DNA of 64,000 nt from a virus (IMGVR_UViG_3300048930_001424:1-64000); one strand, 5' to 3'; positions 24,279 to 33,426 are shown, counted from the first letter of the stretch. Notes: generated from the letters alone by a model not told the origin. Made by a program: numbers and translations.

Positions 24279-24503
24279 GTGGCCATGCTCGACGGCAGGC
24301 AGCGCCACGACTGGTCGATCGCGGCCACGGTCATGTCCGTGCTGGCCAACATCCACCGTGATCCGAAGCGGTCCCGGCAGATGAAGCCCAGCGACTTCGA
24401 TCCCTTCGCCAAGCAATCCCGACCCGTCAAGGTTGACGTTTCGGTCCTCAAAGACGTGTTCATCGATCGGCGAGTGCCGCCGGTCGTGAAGGAAGCCCAG
24501 TGA
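24279..24503 (+). CDS. Tail assembly chaperone, frameshift partner
   Basis: 74 aa from the first in-frame ATG, but coding character extends upstream in the same frame to about 24207. The motif ending in LRELVAMLDGRQRHDWS is the type seen in the T part of G-GT chaperones. It probably has no start of its own and is made by ribosomes shifting -1 from the upstream gene. I could not find a canonical X-XXY-YYZ heptamer in the right phase, so independent initiation at GTG 24273 or ATG 24279 is the alternative. Confidence 0.6.
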   Translation: MAMLDGRQRHDWSIAATVMSVLANIHRDPKRSRQMKPSDFDPFAKQSRPVKVDVSVLKDVFIDRRVPPVVKEAQ

Positions 24504-24943
24504 TGATCACCATGCGGATCAAGGACATGTTCTTCGACCGTGCCACGGTGGTTCGCGCCGTTGATGGGGCCAAGCGCAAGGTGCTCAGCAAGGCCGGCGC
24601 GTTTATCCGCACCGCCGCGCGGACGAGCATCCGCAAGCGCAAGGCGTCCGCTCCAGCGGGCATGCCCCCGCACTCGCACGAGGGGAGTCTGCGGAGGTTG
24701 ATCCTCTTCGGGTATGACCGTGCCGCCGACTCTGTGGTCGTCGGCCCCGTCGGGTTCAAGAAGAGCGTCGCCCCCAACGTGCTTGAGTACGGCGGCGAAA
24801 CCGTCGTGCTCTCGCGGCGCGGCGGACGGCTGACATCGCGGAAGGTCAAGGTCGCCCCCCGGCCCTACATGGCCCCAGCGCTGGAGAAGGAACGGCCAAA
24901 GTTGCCGTTGTTGTGGCGGAACTCGATCAGGAAGGGTGCTTGA
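24500..24943 (+). CDS. HK97 gp10-like tail protein
   Basis: 147-aa basic protein whose ATG overlaps the preceding stop. The sequence has KAGAFIRTAARTSIRKRK and PAGMPPHSHEGSLRRLIL in the first half and ends with APRPYMAPALEKERPKL, the signature arrangement of HK97 gp10/minor tail (tail terminator-like) proteins. Role: tail completion or joining. Confidence 0.7.
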   Translation: MMITMRIKDMFFDRATVVRAVDGAKRKVLSKAGAFIRTAARTSIRKRKASAPAGMPPHSHEGSLRRLILFGYDRAADSVVVGPVGFKKSVAPNVLEYGGETVVLSRRGGRLTSRKVKVAPRPYMAPALEKERPKLPLLWRNSIRKGA

Positions 24944-24955
24944 TAGGAGACGTTC

Positions 24956-26941
24956 TTGGCGGACACGAAGGGCATCAGGGCTGGACGAGCGTTCGTCGAA
25001 CTCGGAGTGAGCGACAAGCTCAGCGCCGGGCTTCGCCGCGCACAGAAGCAGCTCGAAGCCTTCGGCGCTGGGCTGCGATCGGTTGGCATCCGCATGGCGG
25101 GGATCGGGGCGGCGGCGGTAACTTCCCTGTTCGGGGCGGCGCGGATGTTCGCCACGGTCGGTGACGACCTCGAGGAGATGAGCCAGCGCACCGGCGTGAG
25201 CGTGGAGGCCCTCTCCGAACTGGGCTTTGCGGCCGACATTGCGGGCAGCGACCTGGAGACGCTGGAAACCGGCATCAAGCACATGCAGCGCGCCATCGTC
25301 GAGGCTGCTGGCGGGTCCGAGTCCGCACAGCAGGCGCTGGCGAAGCTCGGCCTCTCCGCAGCGGACCTGACGGGCCTGTCCCCGGACGAGCAGTTCAAGC
25401 GGATGGCCGACGGAATCGCAAGGATCGAGGACCCGGCGTTGCGGGTCGCGGTGGCGATGCAGATCTTCGGGCGCTCGGGCACGAAGCTGATCCCGCTCCT
25501 CGCGGAAGGGTCGTCAGGAATCGAGGCGCTCCAGGAGCAGGCGCGGCGGCTCGGCCTCACGATCAGCGCCGAAACCGCCCATGATGCCGCAGAACTCAAC
25601 GATGCTCTCGACAGCCTCTGGCGTGTGGTCAGGCAGGGCGTGTTCACCATCGGCTCGGCCCTCGCGCCCACGCTTAAGGAACTCGTCGAGCGGATCACCC
25701 GCATCATCGTCACCGCCACGGATTGGATCAAACGCAACCGCGAGGTCGTGGTGTGGGCGTTGAAGGTGGCGGCGGCCGTCGCGGCCACGGGCATCGCGAT
25801 GATCGTGCTCGGCGTCGCCGTCTCCGGCATCGGTGCGGCGCTTGGCCTATTGGCCGGAGTCATCTCCGGCGTCGGCACGGTCTTCGGCATCATCGGCGCT
25901 GCGATCGGCGCGCTGCTCTCCCCCATCGGCCTGGTAGTTGCCGCCGTGGTCGGCCTGGGCGGGGCGCTACTGATCAGCAGTGGCGCGGGCGGCGAGGCGC
26001 TGTCGTGGCTCATGGCCCAGTTCACCCGCCTGCGGGATTGGGTGGGCAAGGTCGTGGGCGGCATCTCCGATGCCCTTGCCGCCGGAGACATCGCCCTCGC
26101 GGCACAGGTGCTCTGGCTCAGCCTCAAGGTCATCTGGCAACAGGGTGTTGCGGCTCTCAACAAGGCGTGGCTCGGGGCCAAGGAGTTCTTCGTATCGACC
26201 GCGTACTCCATGTGGTACGGCGCGCTTGCGGCGGCAGAGATCGTCTTTCACGCCCTCGAAGTCTCGTGGATCGAGACGACATCGTTCCTCAGCAAGACCT
26301 GGACTCGGTTCACCAGCGGCTTCCAGAAAGTCTGGGAGTCGGCCTCATCATGGGTCGCCAAGCGCATGCTGGAGATTCAGGGGGCGTTCGACTCAGGGCT
26401 CGATGTGGAGGCCGCCAAGCGGGCGGTGGACCAGCAGCTCGAAGCGCGGTTCGCGGAGATCGATCAGGGGTCGCAGCGCGACCTCGCCGAGCGAGAGAGC
26501 CGCCGCGTCAGCGAACGCGATCAGGCGGCCGCGATTCACGAAGCGACGCTCGCGGAGATCGGCCAGAGCTTTGAGGACGCACAGGCTGCGCTCAAGGCCA
26601 ACACCGAGGCGGGCATCGCGGAGTCCCAGGCCGCGCTCGATGAGGCCAAGCAACGGTTGGAACAGGCGCTCGCCGAAGCCCGCGCCAAGCGTGAGGCGGC
26701 GGAAGCGGCGGGTGGACCTTCGCGGCTGCCCGGCGACCTGCTTCACGACCAGATTGAGGGGCTAGGCGATTTGATCGCCAAGGGGATCAGTGTGCGCGGC
26801 ACGTTCAACGCTCTTGCCACTCAGGGGCTGGAGTCCGACGGCGGCGCGGCAGAGCGCACAGCCCGCGCCACCGAACAGACCGCCAAGCACACCAAGCGCC
26901 TTGTAGACGCCGCTCAGAGCGGCGGGCTGACGTTCGCCTAA
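24956..26941 (+). CDS. Tail tape measure protein
   Basis: 661-aa protein from a TTG with AGGAGA upstream. Residues 1-60 contain the common KLSAGLRRAQKQLEAFGAGL opening. A hydrophobic Gly/Ala-rich transmembrane-like stretch spans about 260-345 (AAAVAATGIAMIVLGVAVSG and LGLLAGVISGVGTVFGIIGA). Residues 480-600 are long coiled coil (EAQAALKANTEAGIAESQAA). It sets tail length and may insert in the host membrane during DNA entry. At 661 aa the tail would be short to medium, if the usual proportionality of length holds. Confidence 0.9.
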   Translation: MADTKGIRAGRAFVELGVSDKLSAGLRRAQKQLEAFGAGLRSVGIRMAGIGAAAVTSLFGAARMFATVGDDLEEMSQRTGVSVEALSELGFAADIAGSDLETLETGIKHMQRAIVEAAGGSESAQQALAKLGLSAADLTGLSPDEQFKRMADGIARIEDPALRVAVAMQIFGRSGTKLIPLLAEGSSGIEALQEQARRLGLTISAETAHDAAELNDALDSLWRVVRQGVFTIGSALAPTLKELVERITRIIVTATDWIKRNREVVVWALKVAAAVAATGIAMIVLGVAVSGIGAALGLLAGVISGVGTVFGIIGAAIGALLSPIGLVVAAVVGLGGALLISSGAGGEALSWLMAQFTRLRDWVGKVVGGISDALAAGDIALAAQVLWLSLKVIWQQGVAALNKAWLGAKEFFVSTAYSMWYGALAAAEIVFHALEVSWIETTSFLSKTWTRFTSGFQKVWESASSWVAKRMLEIQGAFDSGLDVEAAKRAVDQQLEARFAEIDQGSQRDLAERESRRVSERDQAAAIHEATLAEIGQSFEDAQAALKANTEAGIAESQAALDEAKQRLEQALAEARAKREAAEAAGGPSRLPGDLLHDQIEGLGDLIAKGISVRGTFNALATQGLESDGGAAERTARATEQTAKHTKRLVDAAQSGGLTFA

Positions 26942-26953
26942 GGAGACACGTTC

Positions 26954-27763
26954 GTGCCGATCACGGTGACGGAGAAGTTCGAGAGCCGCAAGTCCACCAA
27001 GGGCGACAACCCTTCGGCGGAGTTGGTCTACACCGTGCGCGGCACCAACGACGACCTCGCCGCGCGTGCCCAGGCAGAGACGACCAGCCCTGCGACCTAC
27101 GACAACCTGCCGCGACAGTCGGTCTCAGTCGAGCCCGTGGGCGATGAGTTGTGGGAGGCGATTGTCCGCTATGCGAAGAACCAGGCCGGGTCGCTGCCAG
27201 AACCTGGGGAGAGCATCTTCTCTTTCGATACCGGCGGCGGCACTCAGCACATCACCCAGAGCAAGGACACCGTCTCGACGCATGCGGCATCGGGCGCGAC
27301 GGCTCCCGACTTCGAGGGAGCGATCGGCGTCACTGCCGACGGGGTCGAGGGCGTGGACATCACCGTCCCCGTCTACCAGTTCTCCGAGACGCATTACTTC
27401 ACCAACGACCAGGTGACGCCCTCGTACAAGGGCACGCTGTTCTCGCTCACCGGCAAGGTCAACTCGGGCGCGTTCAAAGGATTTCAACCCGGCGAGGTGC
27501 TTTTCCTCGGCGCATCCGGCTCGAAGCGTGGCACGGACCCCGACGACGACTGGGAAATCACCTTCCGGTTCGCGGCCAGCCCCAATGCCACTGGCATCAC
27601 GGTCGGCTCGATCAACGGGATCAGCAAGAAGGGGTGGGAATACCTCTGGGTGCGGTACGCCGACCAAGAGGACACCGGGTCGCACGCGATCGTGAAGCGC
27701 CCCGTCGCGGCGTATGTCGAACGCGTGTACGACGAGGGCAGCTTCGCCGGATTGGGAATCTGA
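26954..27763 (+). CDS. Phage tail-associated protein
   Basis: 269-aa protein of unknown family. The N-terminal part (FESRKSTKGDNPSAELVYTV) and the sequence near residue 175 (FTNDQVTPSYKGTLFSLTGK-like) suggest a beta-structured tail or baseplate component. It follows the tape measure by 13 bp. Its C terminus (HAIVKRPVAAYVERVYDEGSF) is consistent with a structural protein. No enzymatic motif was found. Confidence 0.6.
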   Translation: MPITVTEKFESRKSTKGDNPSAELVYTVRGTNDDLAARAQAETTSPATYDNLPRQSVSVEPVGDELWEAIVRYAKNQAGSLPEPGESIFSFDTGGGTQHITQSKDTVSTHAASGATAPDFEGAIGVTADGVEGVDITVPVYQFSETHYFTNDQVTPSYKGTLFSLTGKVNSGAFKGFQPGEVLFLGASGSKRGTDPDDDWEITFRFAASPNATGITVGSINGISKKGWEYLWVRYADQEDTGSHAIVKRPVAAYVERVYDEGSFAGLGI

Positions 27764-27766
27764 ACG

Positions 27767-28795
27767 ATGGGTGACGTGTTCCGCAAAGTCCGGTCCGGCC
27801 AACCGCTCCGCATCCCCGCTGCGGCGTACAACGCCTTCGTCGATGCGGCGGTCGATCTGCGCCGACGCGAGCGTAACGCGAACGCCGGGCCAGCGATGGA
27901 ACCCGCGCAGCGCGGCATCGTGCTGGTTCGCAACGACTCCGATGACGACATCGAGCCGTACCACGCGCTGGCGATAACGGGCGTGCTTGTCCAGCCCGAC
28001 AACGAGGATCAGGAGCGAACGTTTCATAGTCGGACACCGCTGACGGGCGAGATTGCCACCGAGGAGTCCCCGTCGCTCTCGTTCGTGCTGGCCCTCCAAC
28101 CGATCAAGCCGGGCGACCTCGGACGGTGCGTGCTCACGGGTGTGACGCCCGCGCGGGTCTTCATCACCAACGAGACGGATACGACGTGCGAGCTGGCTCC
28201 CGAGGAGTCCATGCTGGCCAGCACGCCCATGGGCGGCATCCCGATCCTATGGAAGGAAGAGGGCACCGGCGAGAAGTGGGCGGTCATCGAGATGGGTCAG
28301 CCTTCGCCCGGCCGCGTCACGGCGATCCTCGGGGCAGCGCAGCCCATTCCCACCGAGAACAACCGCTGGCGCTATCCGTGGGTCGAGGCCCGGATCGACG
28401 GCGACCCCGGCAGCGACACCTACCTCCGCTATGTCCCCGTGCCCGAGGGACTTTCGTCGCAACTGGCCGGTGGCGGCGAGGACCCGACGCGGCTGGCGAT
28501 CAACCGCTTCGAGGCTCATCACATGAACGACTTCGACCCGGGCTCCGGCTTTGGAGGGCTGCTCGGCCTGGGGCCGGTGTGCGAGTTGCCCGGCGTGCTT
28601 CCGAAGTGCCCGCCCGCGCGGTCGCTCAAGCCCAGGCTCGTTCCCATCCCCGAAGGGGTTTGCGTGCAGCTCACCTGCGAGCGCAACAGCAAGGGCAGGC
28701 CGGTGTGGGTGTTCGAGGCGATGAGCCTGATCGAGATCGCCGACCCGGCCGACGAGGACCGCAAGTTCAACATCTACATCGAGGGGGGAGCATGA
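27767..28795 (+). CDS. Phage structural protein, unknown
   Basis: 342-aa protein. It opens with RKVRSGQPLRIPAAAYNAF, a pattern I associate with phage tail or baseplate genes of uncharacterised role. A second half with Pro/Gly-rich loops contains Cys residues around 265-278 (PVCELPGVLPKCPPARS). It overlaps the next methyltransferase by ATGA and precedes the Hint protein block. No specific family can be claimed. Confidence 0.6.
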   Translation: MGDVFRKVRSGQPLRIPAAAYNAFVDAAVDLRRRERNANAGPAMEPAQRGIVLVRNDSDDDIEPYHALAITGVLVQPDNEDQERTFHSRTPLTGEIATEESPSLSFVLALQPIKPGDLGRCVLTGVTPARVFITNETDTTCELAPEESMLASTPMGGIPILWKEEGTGEKWAVIEMGQPSPGRVTAILGAAQPIPTENNRWRYPWVEARIDGDPGSDTYLRYVPVPEGLSSQLAGGGEDPTRLAINRFEAHHMNDFDPGSGFGGLLGLGPVCELPGVLPKCPPARSLKPRLVPIPEGVCVQLTCERNSKGRPVWVFEAMSLIEIADPADEDRKFNIYIEGGA

Positions 28796-29391
28796 CCACG
28801 ACCTCCCCGACTAAGCCCACACTCGACGCCCGCCGCGAGCACGAGCGGAAGAAGTACGTCGCCCTCGCCGCGCGACACGCCGCGCCCGGAACTGGGTACG
28901 GCGCAACCAACCACGGAGCGGCGGCTTTCCCGCTGGTGCAGCGGATGAAGCCCCGCTTCGTGGTGGACTTCGGGTGCGGGCGGAACGCTTTCATCGGCGC
29001 GCTGCGGCGGATCGGCGTGGACGGGCTTGGTATTGACTTCGCCTTTCCCGAAGCGGACATCCCGCGGGCGATGCACAAGACCGGCGTGCTCGACGACGTT
29101 GCCGATGTGGTGACGAGCTTCGATGCCCTGGAGCACCTACTTCCGGAGGATGTGGACGCGGTGCTTGCCGAGATGCGCCGGGTGGCACGCCCGCGGGCGC
29201 ACTTCGTGTTCTCGATCTGCACGCGCCCGAGCCGGACCACCGTCGCAGGCGAGGGTCTGCACCCGACAGTGCGACCGCTGGCGTGGTGGCTGGATCGCAT
29301 CGGTCAGGTTGGAACGGTGACGGCACCGAAGGCCGAGGGGCGGTACATCGTCGGACGCTTCGCTGCCAAGGAGGGCTGCGGCTGTGCGTGA
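28792..29391 (+). CDS. Class I SAM-dependent methyltransferase
   Basis: 199-aa protein with the SAM-binding motif VVDFGCGRNAFI near residues 62-72, an acidic DGLGIDF loop and the post-I segment VTSFDALEHLLPED near 105-118. No DPPY-type motif is present, so it is not an amino DNA methyltransferase; a small-molecule, sugar or protein substrate is more likely. It is coupled to both neighbours and sits in the tail end of the phage module. Together with the DUF115-like gene it could decorate a tail or surface glycan; this is inference. Confidence 0.8.
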   Translation: MTTTSPTKPTLDARREHERKKYVALAARHAAPGTGYGATNHGAAAFPLVQRMKPRFVVDFGCGRNAFIGALRRIGVDGLGIDFAFPEADIPRAMHKTGVLDDVADVVTSFDALEHLLPEDVDAVLAEMRRVARPRAHFVFSICTRPSRTTVAGEGLHPTVRPLAWWLDRIGQVGTVTAPKAEGRYIVGRFAAKEGCGCA

Positions 29392-30286
29392 GAACCAGTC
29401 GGACATCGCGGCGCTCCAGGCGGGGCTCAAGGCGCGGAAGCCCGCGCGGGACGGTCTGCGCCTCTACACCGCCGACTTCGACTCGGTGTCGCTGGCGGGG
29501 TTCTACCGCGGGCGTTCGGCGTTCCTGATCTTGTCGGGGCCGTCACTCACGCAGGTGGATCTGTCGCAGCTCAACAAGCGAGGCATCGTCACGATGGGGG
29601 TGAACAACTCCTGGTCCGTGCATAGGCCGACGCTTTGGACGTGCGTGGACGATCCCGGCCGCTTCATCGACACAGGCTGGAAGGACCCCGGCATCCTGAA
29701 GTTCGTGCCGACGTGCTGCGTGGACAAGCGGCTCCGCATCCAGAACCCCGACGGCACCATGCGCAACAGCGCGTTCCGCGTCCGGCAGATGCCCAGCGTC
29801 CTGTTCTTCCGCCGCGCCGATCACTTCGACCATGAGCGGTTCCTGACGGGCGACTCGGTCCCGTGGGGGAACGACGCCAAGCACGCGGACTCGCTCGGGA
29901 TCACCGGTAAGCGGAGCGTGATGCTCGTGGCGCTGCGGCTCCTGCACCATCTCGGGTTCGGCACGGTGTACCTGCTCGGGTGCGACTTCAAGATGGCCGC
30001 TGACCGCAGGTACGCGTTCGATGAGCACCGGGCACCCAACGCAATCCGGCACAACAACGTCCTGTACGATTCGCTGGCCCGGCGATTCGAAGCCCTGCGG
30101 CCACACTTCGACAAGCACCGCTTCCGAGTCATCAACTGCTCGCCGGGAAGCGAGCTCCAGGCGTTCGACCGCTTGGACTTCGACGTGGCGGTGAAAGCCG
30201 CGTCCGCCGAGTGCGGCAAGCCCGTGAGCACGCAGGGCTGGTACGAACCCAATCCGAAGCCGACCCCGCAGGAGGCCGCCCGATGA
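29384..30286 (+). CDS. DUF115/glycosyltransferase-like protein
   Basis: 300-aa protein from a GTG overlapping the previous gene. The segment AFLILSGPSLTQVDLSQLNK followed by GIVTMGVNNSW resembles the nucleotide-binding start of DUF115/MptE-like and sialyltransferase-like folds. The segment GFGTVYLLGCDFKM near residue 195 fits the second half. Likely a sugar- or nucleotide-handling transferase. It ends at ATGA with the Hint protein gene, so the two are coupled. Substrate unknown. Confidence 0.6.
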   Translation: MRENQSDIAALQAGLKARKPARDGLRLYTADFDSVSLAGFYRGRSAFLILSGPSLTQVDLSQLNKRGIVTMGVNNSWSVHRPTLWTCVDDPGRFIDTGWKDPGILKFVPTCCVDKRLRIQNPDGTMRNSAFRVRQMPSVLFFRRADHFDHERFLTGDSVPWGNDAKHADSLGITGKRSVMLVALRLLHHLGFGTVYLLGCDFKMAADRRYAFDEHRAPNAIRHNNVLYDSLARRFEALRPHFDKHRFRVINCSPGSELQAFDRLDFDVAVKAASAECGKPVSTQGWYEPNPKPTPQEAAR

Positions 30287-31719
30287 GCGACGGCCCGACC
30301 CGATACTACTTATACATCCCCGTGTGGGCGACGGGCCGCCCGCCCACGGGAGGCGGGTCGAGCAACTACTCCACACCGTCGGGATCGACGCCCGAGAGCA
30401 CCTACTCGACGCCGACCAGCACCCCGAGCATGCCGCCGAGCTACTCGACGACCGGAGATGTCATCTACACGACCGGCCCGAGCGGAACGCCCACGCTCAC
30501 GTTTTACACCACCGGCGCCTTCACGAGCAACACGTCGGGGACGACCCACACTCCGTCGAGCAGCGGGTCGAGCGACTCCATGTCTTCAGGGTCGTCTGGT
30601 TCGAGCAGCGGTACGCCCACTTCCTCGTCGGGAAGTTCGTCATCGGGATCGATGTCGTCCAGCGGATCGTCCTCCGGATCATCTTCGAGCGGGTCGTCCG
30701 GCAGCGGGTCCGGCTCTTCAAGCGGATCGGGTTCGTCCAGCGGATCGGGGTCGTCTGCCTCGGGGAGCAGCGGTCAGAGCAGCGGCATGTCCAGCGGTGC
30801 TTCCTCGGGTGCCAGCAGCGGCATGAGTTCCGGAGGATCATCCGGCGGCGGATCGTCTGGTGGAGGCTCGTCCGGCGGCGGTGGTTCCAGCGGGGGTGGC
30901 TCCGGCCCAGGTGGGTCCGGCCCCGGCGGCTCGGGACCGGGCGGGAGCGGGCCGGGTTCCGGCCCCGGCAGCAACTGCCTCCTCTTCGGCACCCTCGTGC
31001 GCCTCGAGGACGGCCGCCTTACGCCCATCGAGAACCTCAAGCCCGGCGATCGCGTGGCATCCATCCAGGTGCCCGGCCTCGAGGTCGATGTTCCCTACCG
31101 CGCCCAATACAACTGGCTCTCGCACCACGGTCTGCACGGCGCGACACCCGTCACGGCCCGGGTGGCCAGCATCCGCCTGGGCGAGCACAACGGCTTCGTG
31201 GTCATCAACCGTCGCCTCAAGGCGACACCCGAACATCCATGCTTGATCCGCCGTGGCGACGAGTGGGGCTTCGCGTCCGCCGAGTTCATCCAGCCCGGCG
31301 ATTTCCTGATCGACGAGCACATGAACGAGGAAGAGGTCGAGTCGGCCGTGCGCATCGACGCCCCGACCCGCACCGTCGCCATCCACATCCCTGGCACGAA
31401 CACCCTGCTCGCCGAAGGTGTGTGGATCCACAACGACATGCCGGCGAACCAAACTGCCGTGAGCGGGTCATCGACGCTGACCAGTGGCTCCGGGTCCGGA
31501 AGCGCCTCGTCTGCGGACTCCGAGTCGGGCAGCGGATCGATGTCCGGATCGACCAGCGGCTCCTCGAGCAGTGGGTCGTCGTCAGGAAGCAAGTCGAGCG
31601 GGTCGTCGTCGTTCTCGACTTCGGGATCGACCTCCGGGTCAACATCCGGTAGCGGATCGGGCAGCATCATCCGAACGAGTCTGACGGGATCGGGAGGCAC
31701 AGGAACATACTCCCTGTAA
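30283..31719 (+). CDS. Ser/Gly-rich phage protein with internal Hint domain
   Basis: 478-aa protein. Residues 25-230 are Ser/Gly/Thr-rich low complexity ending in GSGPGG-type repeats. Residues 232-384 form a Hint (hedgehog/intein-type) autoprocessing domain, with Cys232 in CLLFGTLVRL, a block B-like TPEHP at 315-319, and a terminal HN at 383-384. Residues 385-478 are again Ser/Gly-rich. The residue after HN is Asp, not Cys/Ser/Thr, so full protein splicing is unlikely and cleavage at one or both ends is more probable. It ends the structural operon, suggesting a secreted or virion surface protein released by self-processing. Confidence 0.85.
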   Translation: MSDGPTRYYLYIPVWATGRPPTGGGSSNYSTPSGSTPESTYSTPTSTPSMPPSYSTTGDVIYTTGPSGTPTLTFYTTGAFTSNTSGTTHTPSSSGSSDSMSSGSSGSSSGTPTSSSGSSSSGSMSSSGSSSGSSSSGSSGSGSGSSSGSGSSSGSGSSASGSSGQSSGMSSGASSGASSGMSSGGSSGGGSSGGGSSGGGGSSGGGSGPGGSGPGGSGPGGSGPGSGPGSNCLLFGTLVRLEDGRLTPIENLKPGDRVASIQVPGLEVDVPYRAQYNWLSHHGLHGATPVTARVASIRLGEHNGFVVINRRLKATPEHPCLIRRGDEWGFASAEFIQPGDFLIDEHMNEEEVESAVRIDAPTRTVAIHIPGTNTLLAEGVWIHNDMPANQTAVSGSSTLTSGSGSGSASSADSESGSGSMSGSTSGSSSSGSSSGSKSSGSSSFSTSGSTSGSTSGSGSGSIIRTSLTGSGGTGTYSL

Positions 31720-31732
31720 CCCACGGTTGCGT

Positions 31733-32788
31733 TCACATTGAGAGTCGCAGTTCGCCGGGCTTGCGTTCGAATCGGCTGACAAAATCAGCCTCATGCAAGC
31801 AGAGCAATTGCGCCAGGCTCTCCGTAGTGTGCCCCGCCGAATCACGCAGTTCTCGGAGCAGATCATCGACCAGTACTGGCTCCTCGCCCGCTATTTCAAC
31901 GAGTTCCTTCTTCCGCTGGCCCGTCACGCTGAGGCGACGGAACATGTGCTCGAAGTCGTTGTCCGAAATCCGACCAAGATCGCGAGCGCGATACACAAGT
32001 GAGGCCATCGAGACGCGCCACACAGGCTTGAGGCTCGCCGCACGGGTGAGAGTCAAACCCGAGAGCTCTGAACCGATAAGGCTCTCAGGCATGAGAAACT
32101 CCGAGGCGAAGCGGTTCGCTTCGTCCTCCATCGTCTCCGTCGCCGTCTCGTGCATCACGACGTGTCCGAGTTCGTGGCACAACGAGAACCTCACGCGATC
32201 CGCTGGTGCCTCGGCATTGATGAAGAACAGGGGCGGAGTGTCCTTTGGCCACATGCTGATCGCGTCGATGTCGCGTGTGCCGAACGCAAATTTGAAGACG
32301 ATGCCGCCAGCCGCCTCAATGACGCGGACGAGATTCTGCACCGGGCCGCTGGGCAGCTGCCAACTGGCGCGAACCAGAGCCGCAATCTTCTCGGGATCGT
32401 GACCATGCTCGTCGATGTCGAGAAACTCGACGCTGTGGGGGGTCGAAATATCCACTTCACTGATCAATCGACGGACCAGCATCCGCCGAATATTGACCTC
32501 TGCTTCCAGACGATGGATGTCCGCGGCTTTGGTGGCCGCTTTCTTCCGGTAGAACATGACGCTGAGGCCGAGACCACGCCGCTCGTCCTGCTGGAAAAAG
32601 AATGAACGTGGATACCCGAGAGTGGTGCAGATTCGATCCAGAACTTCTTCGGATGGCTCGCGGTGGCCTCCCTCCATGTGGCTGACGTAGGGCTGAGAGA
32701 CTCTGAGTCGCTCGGCAAGCTCTGTTCGATTCATGGCACGCGATTCTCGCGCGAGCACAAGCATGTCGTGGTTGAACGTGCCGGTCAT
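31733..32788 (-). CDS. XRE-ImmA/IrrE metallopeptidase regulator
   Basis: 351-aa protein with an XRE helix-turn-helix at about residues 8-60 (LAERLRVSQPYVSHMEGGHR) and an ImmA/IrrE zinc peptidase core with HELGH at 205-209 and a downstream E-rich EDEANRFASEFLMP segment. Such proteins cleave repressors or act as the antitoxin-like half of stress modules. The ATG overlaps the end of the upstream partner gene (ATGA), a typical two-gene toxin-antitoxin-like layout. It converges with the phage operon, 14 bp from the end of the Hint gene. Confidence 0.88.
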   Translation of the reverse strand: MTGTFNHDMLVLARESRAMNRTELAERLRVSQPYVSHMEGGHREPSEEVLDRICTTLGYPRSFFFQQDERRGLGLSVMFYRKKAATKAADIHRLEAEVNIRRMLVRRLISEVDISTPHSVEFLDIDEHGHDPEKIAALVRASWQLPSGPVQNLVRVIEAAGGIVFKFAFGTRDIDAISMWPKDTPPLFFINAEAPADRVRFSLCHELGHVVMHETATETMEDEANRFASEFLMPESLIGSELSGLTLTRAASLKPVWRVSMASLVYRARDLGRISDNDFEHMFRRLSVTGQRKKELVEIAGEEPVLVDDLLRELRDSAGHTTESLAQLLCLHEADFVSRFERKPGELRLSM

Positions 32789-33426
32789 GCGGATTCAACA
32801 CCCTTCCTCCGCGCCGACTTGGCGCGAACCGTGATCTTCGATCGCAAATCATCTGCAGCGACCGCGGGTTGCAGCAGTGGCGTCGCGTCGGTCTTCGGCT
32901 CTTCGATGGCCTCGACCCAGTGATTCTCGTCCCAGCTCTTCGGGCAGGTGAGGTAGCGTCCTGCGATCTCCGTACCCACCGAGTTGACGCGATATCCGAA
33001 AATCAATCGCGTAGGCGAGCTCGGCTCCAGTCCTTCGATAAACATCTGGCCCTGGAAGTAGTCGCGCTCCTGGCTGGGCGTGCGGATGTTGCGGGCACAC
33101 AGATCAGAGCCCAACTTCTTGAAACGCACCGCGACGCGGCCGTCGATCAACAGAAGCAGCATCCGCCCGCGCCTCCCGATGCGCACACGGTGATCACCAT
33201 CAAATCGCGCGGCCGCCAACTGGCTCCAGCGATCATGGAGCATGCTCGCCTTGGTGATATCGTTGAATGCCACGCGGCGCGTCGCGTCGTCCGCGTAGAC
33301 GGACTCGACGTACTCCCACGCTTCGTCAAGCAGCTCGTCGAACTGGGGCATGTAGTCAGTGAGGAGCGCGAGTGCGTCTTCTCGGCTGACGATCCGGCGT
33401 TGGATGATGCGGTTTGTCAAGTTCAT
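32785..33426 (-). CDS. Unknown partner of ImmA/IrrE gene
   Basis: 213-aa protein, first gene of the minus-strand pair. Features are an N-terminal helical DYMPQFDELLDEAWEYVESV, a beta-rich middle (GRRGRMLLLLIDGRVAVRFK) and a basic C-terminal tail ending in KSARRKGVES. No nuclease motif was identified. Coupling to an XRE-ImmA gene suggests it is either the effector half of a toxin-antitoxin-type pair or a regulated repressor. An upstream ATG (33477) is possible, but the Met at 33426 precedes the more protein-like sequence. Confidence 0.6.
   Translation of the reverse strand: MNLTNRIIQRRIVSREDALALLTDYMPQFDELLDEAWEYVESVYADDATRRVAFNDITKASMLHDRWSQLAAARFDGDHRVRIGRRGRMLLLLIDGRVAVRFKKLGSDLCARNIRTPSQERDYFQGQMFIEGLEPSSPTRLIFGYRVNSVGTEIAGRYLTCPKSWDENHWVEAIEEPKTDATPLLQPAVAADDLRSKITVRAKSARRKGVESA

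Noticed and set aside
30560-30960. Tandem DNA repeats resembling a CRISPR-like array
   Set aside because: The periodicity comes from Ser/Gly codons within an open coding frame; units vary in length and there are no spacers.
30283-31719. Canonical self-splicing intein
   Set aside because: The residue after the terminal His-Asn is Asp rather than Cys, Ser or Thr, and no homing endonuclease domain is present.
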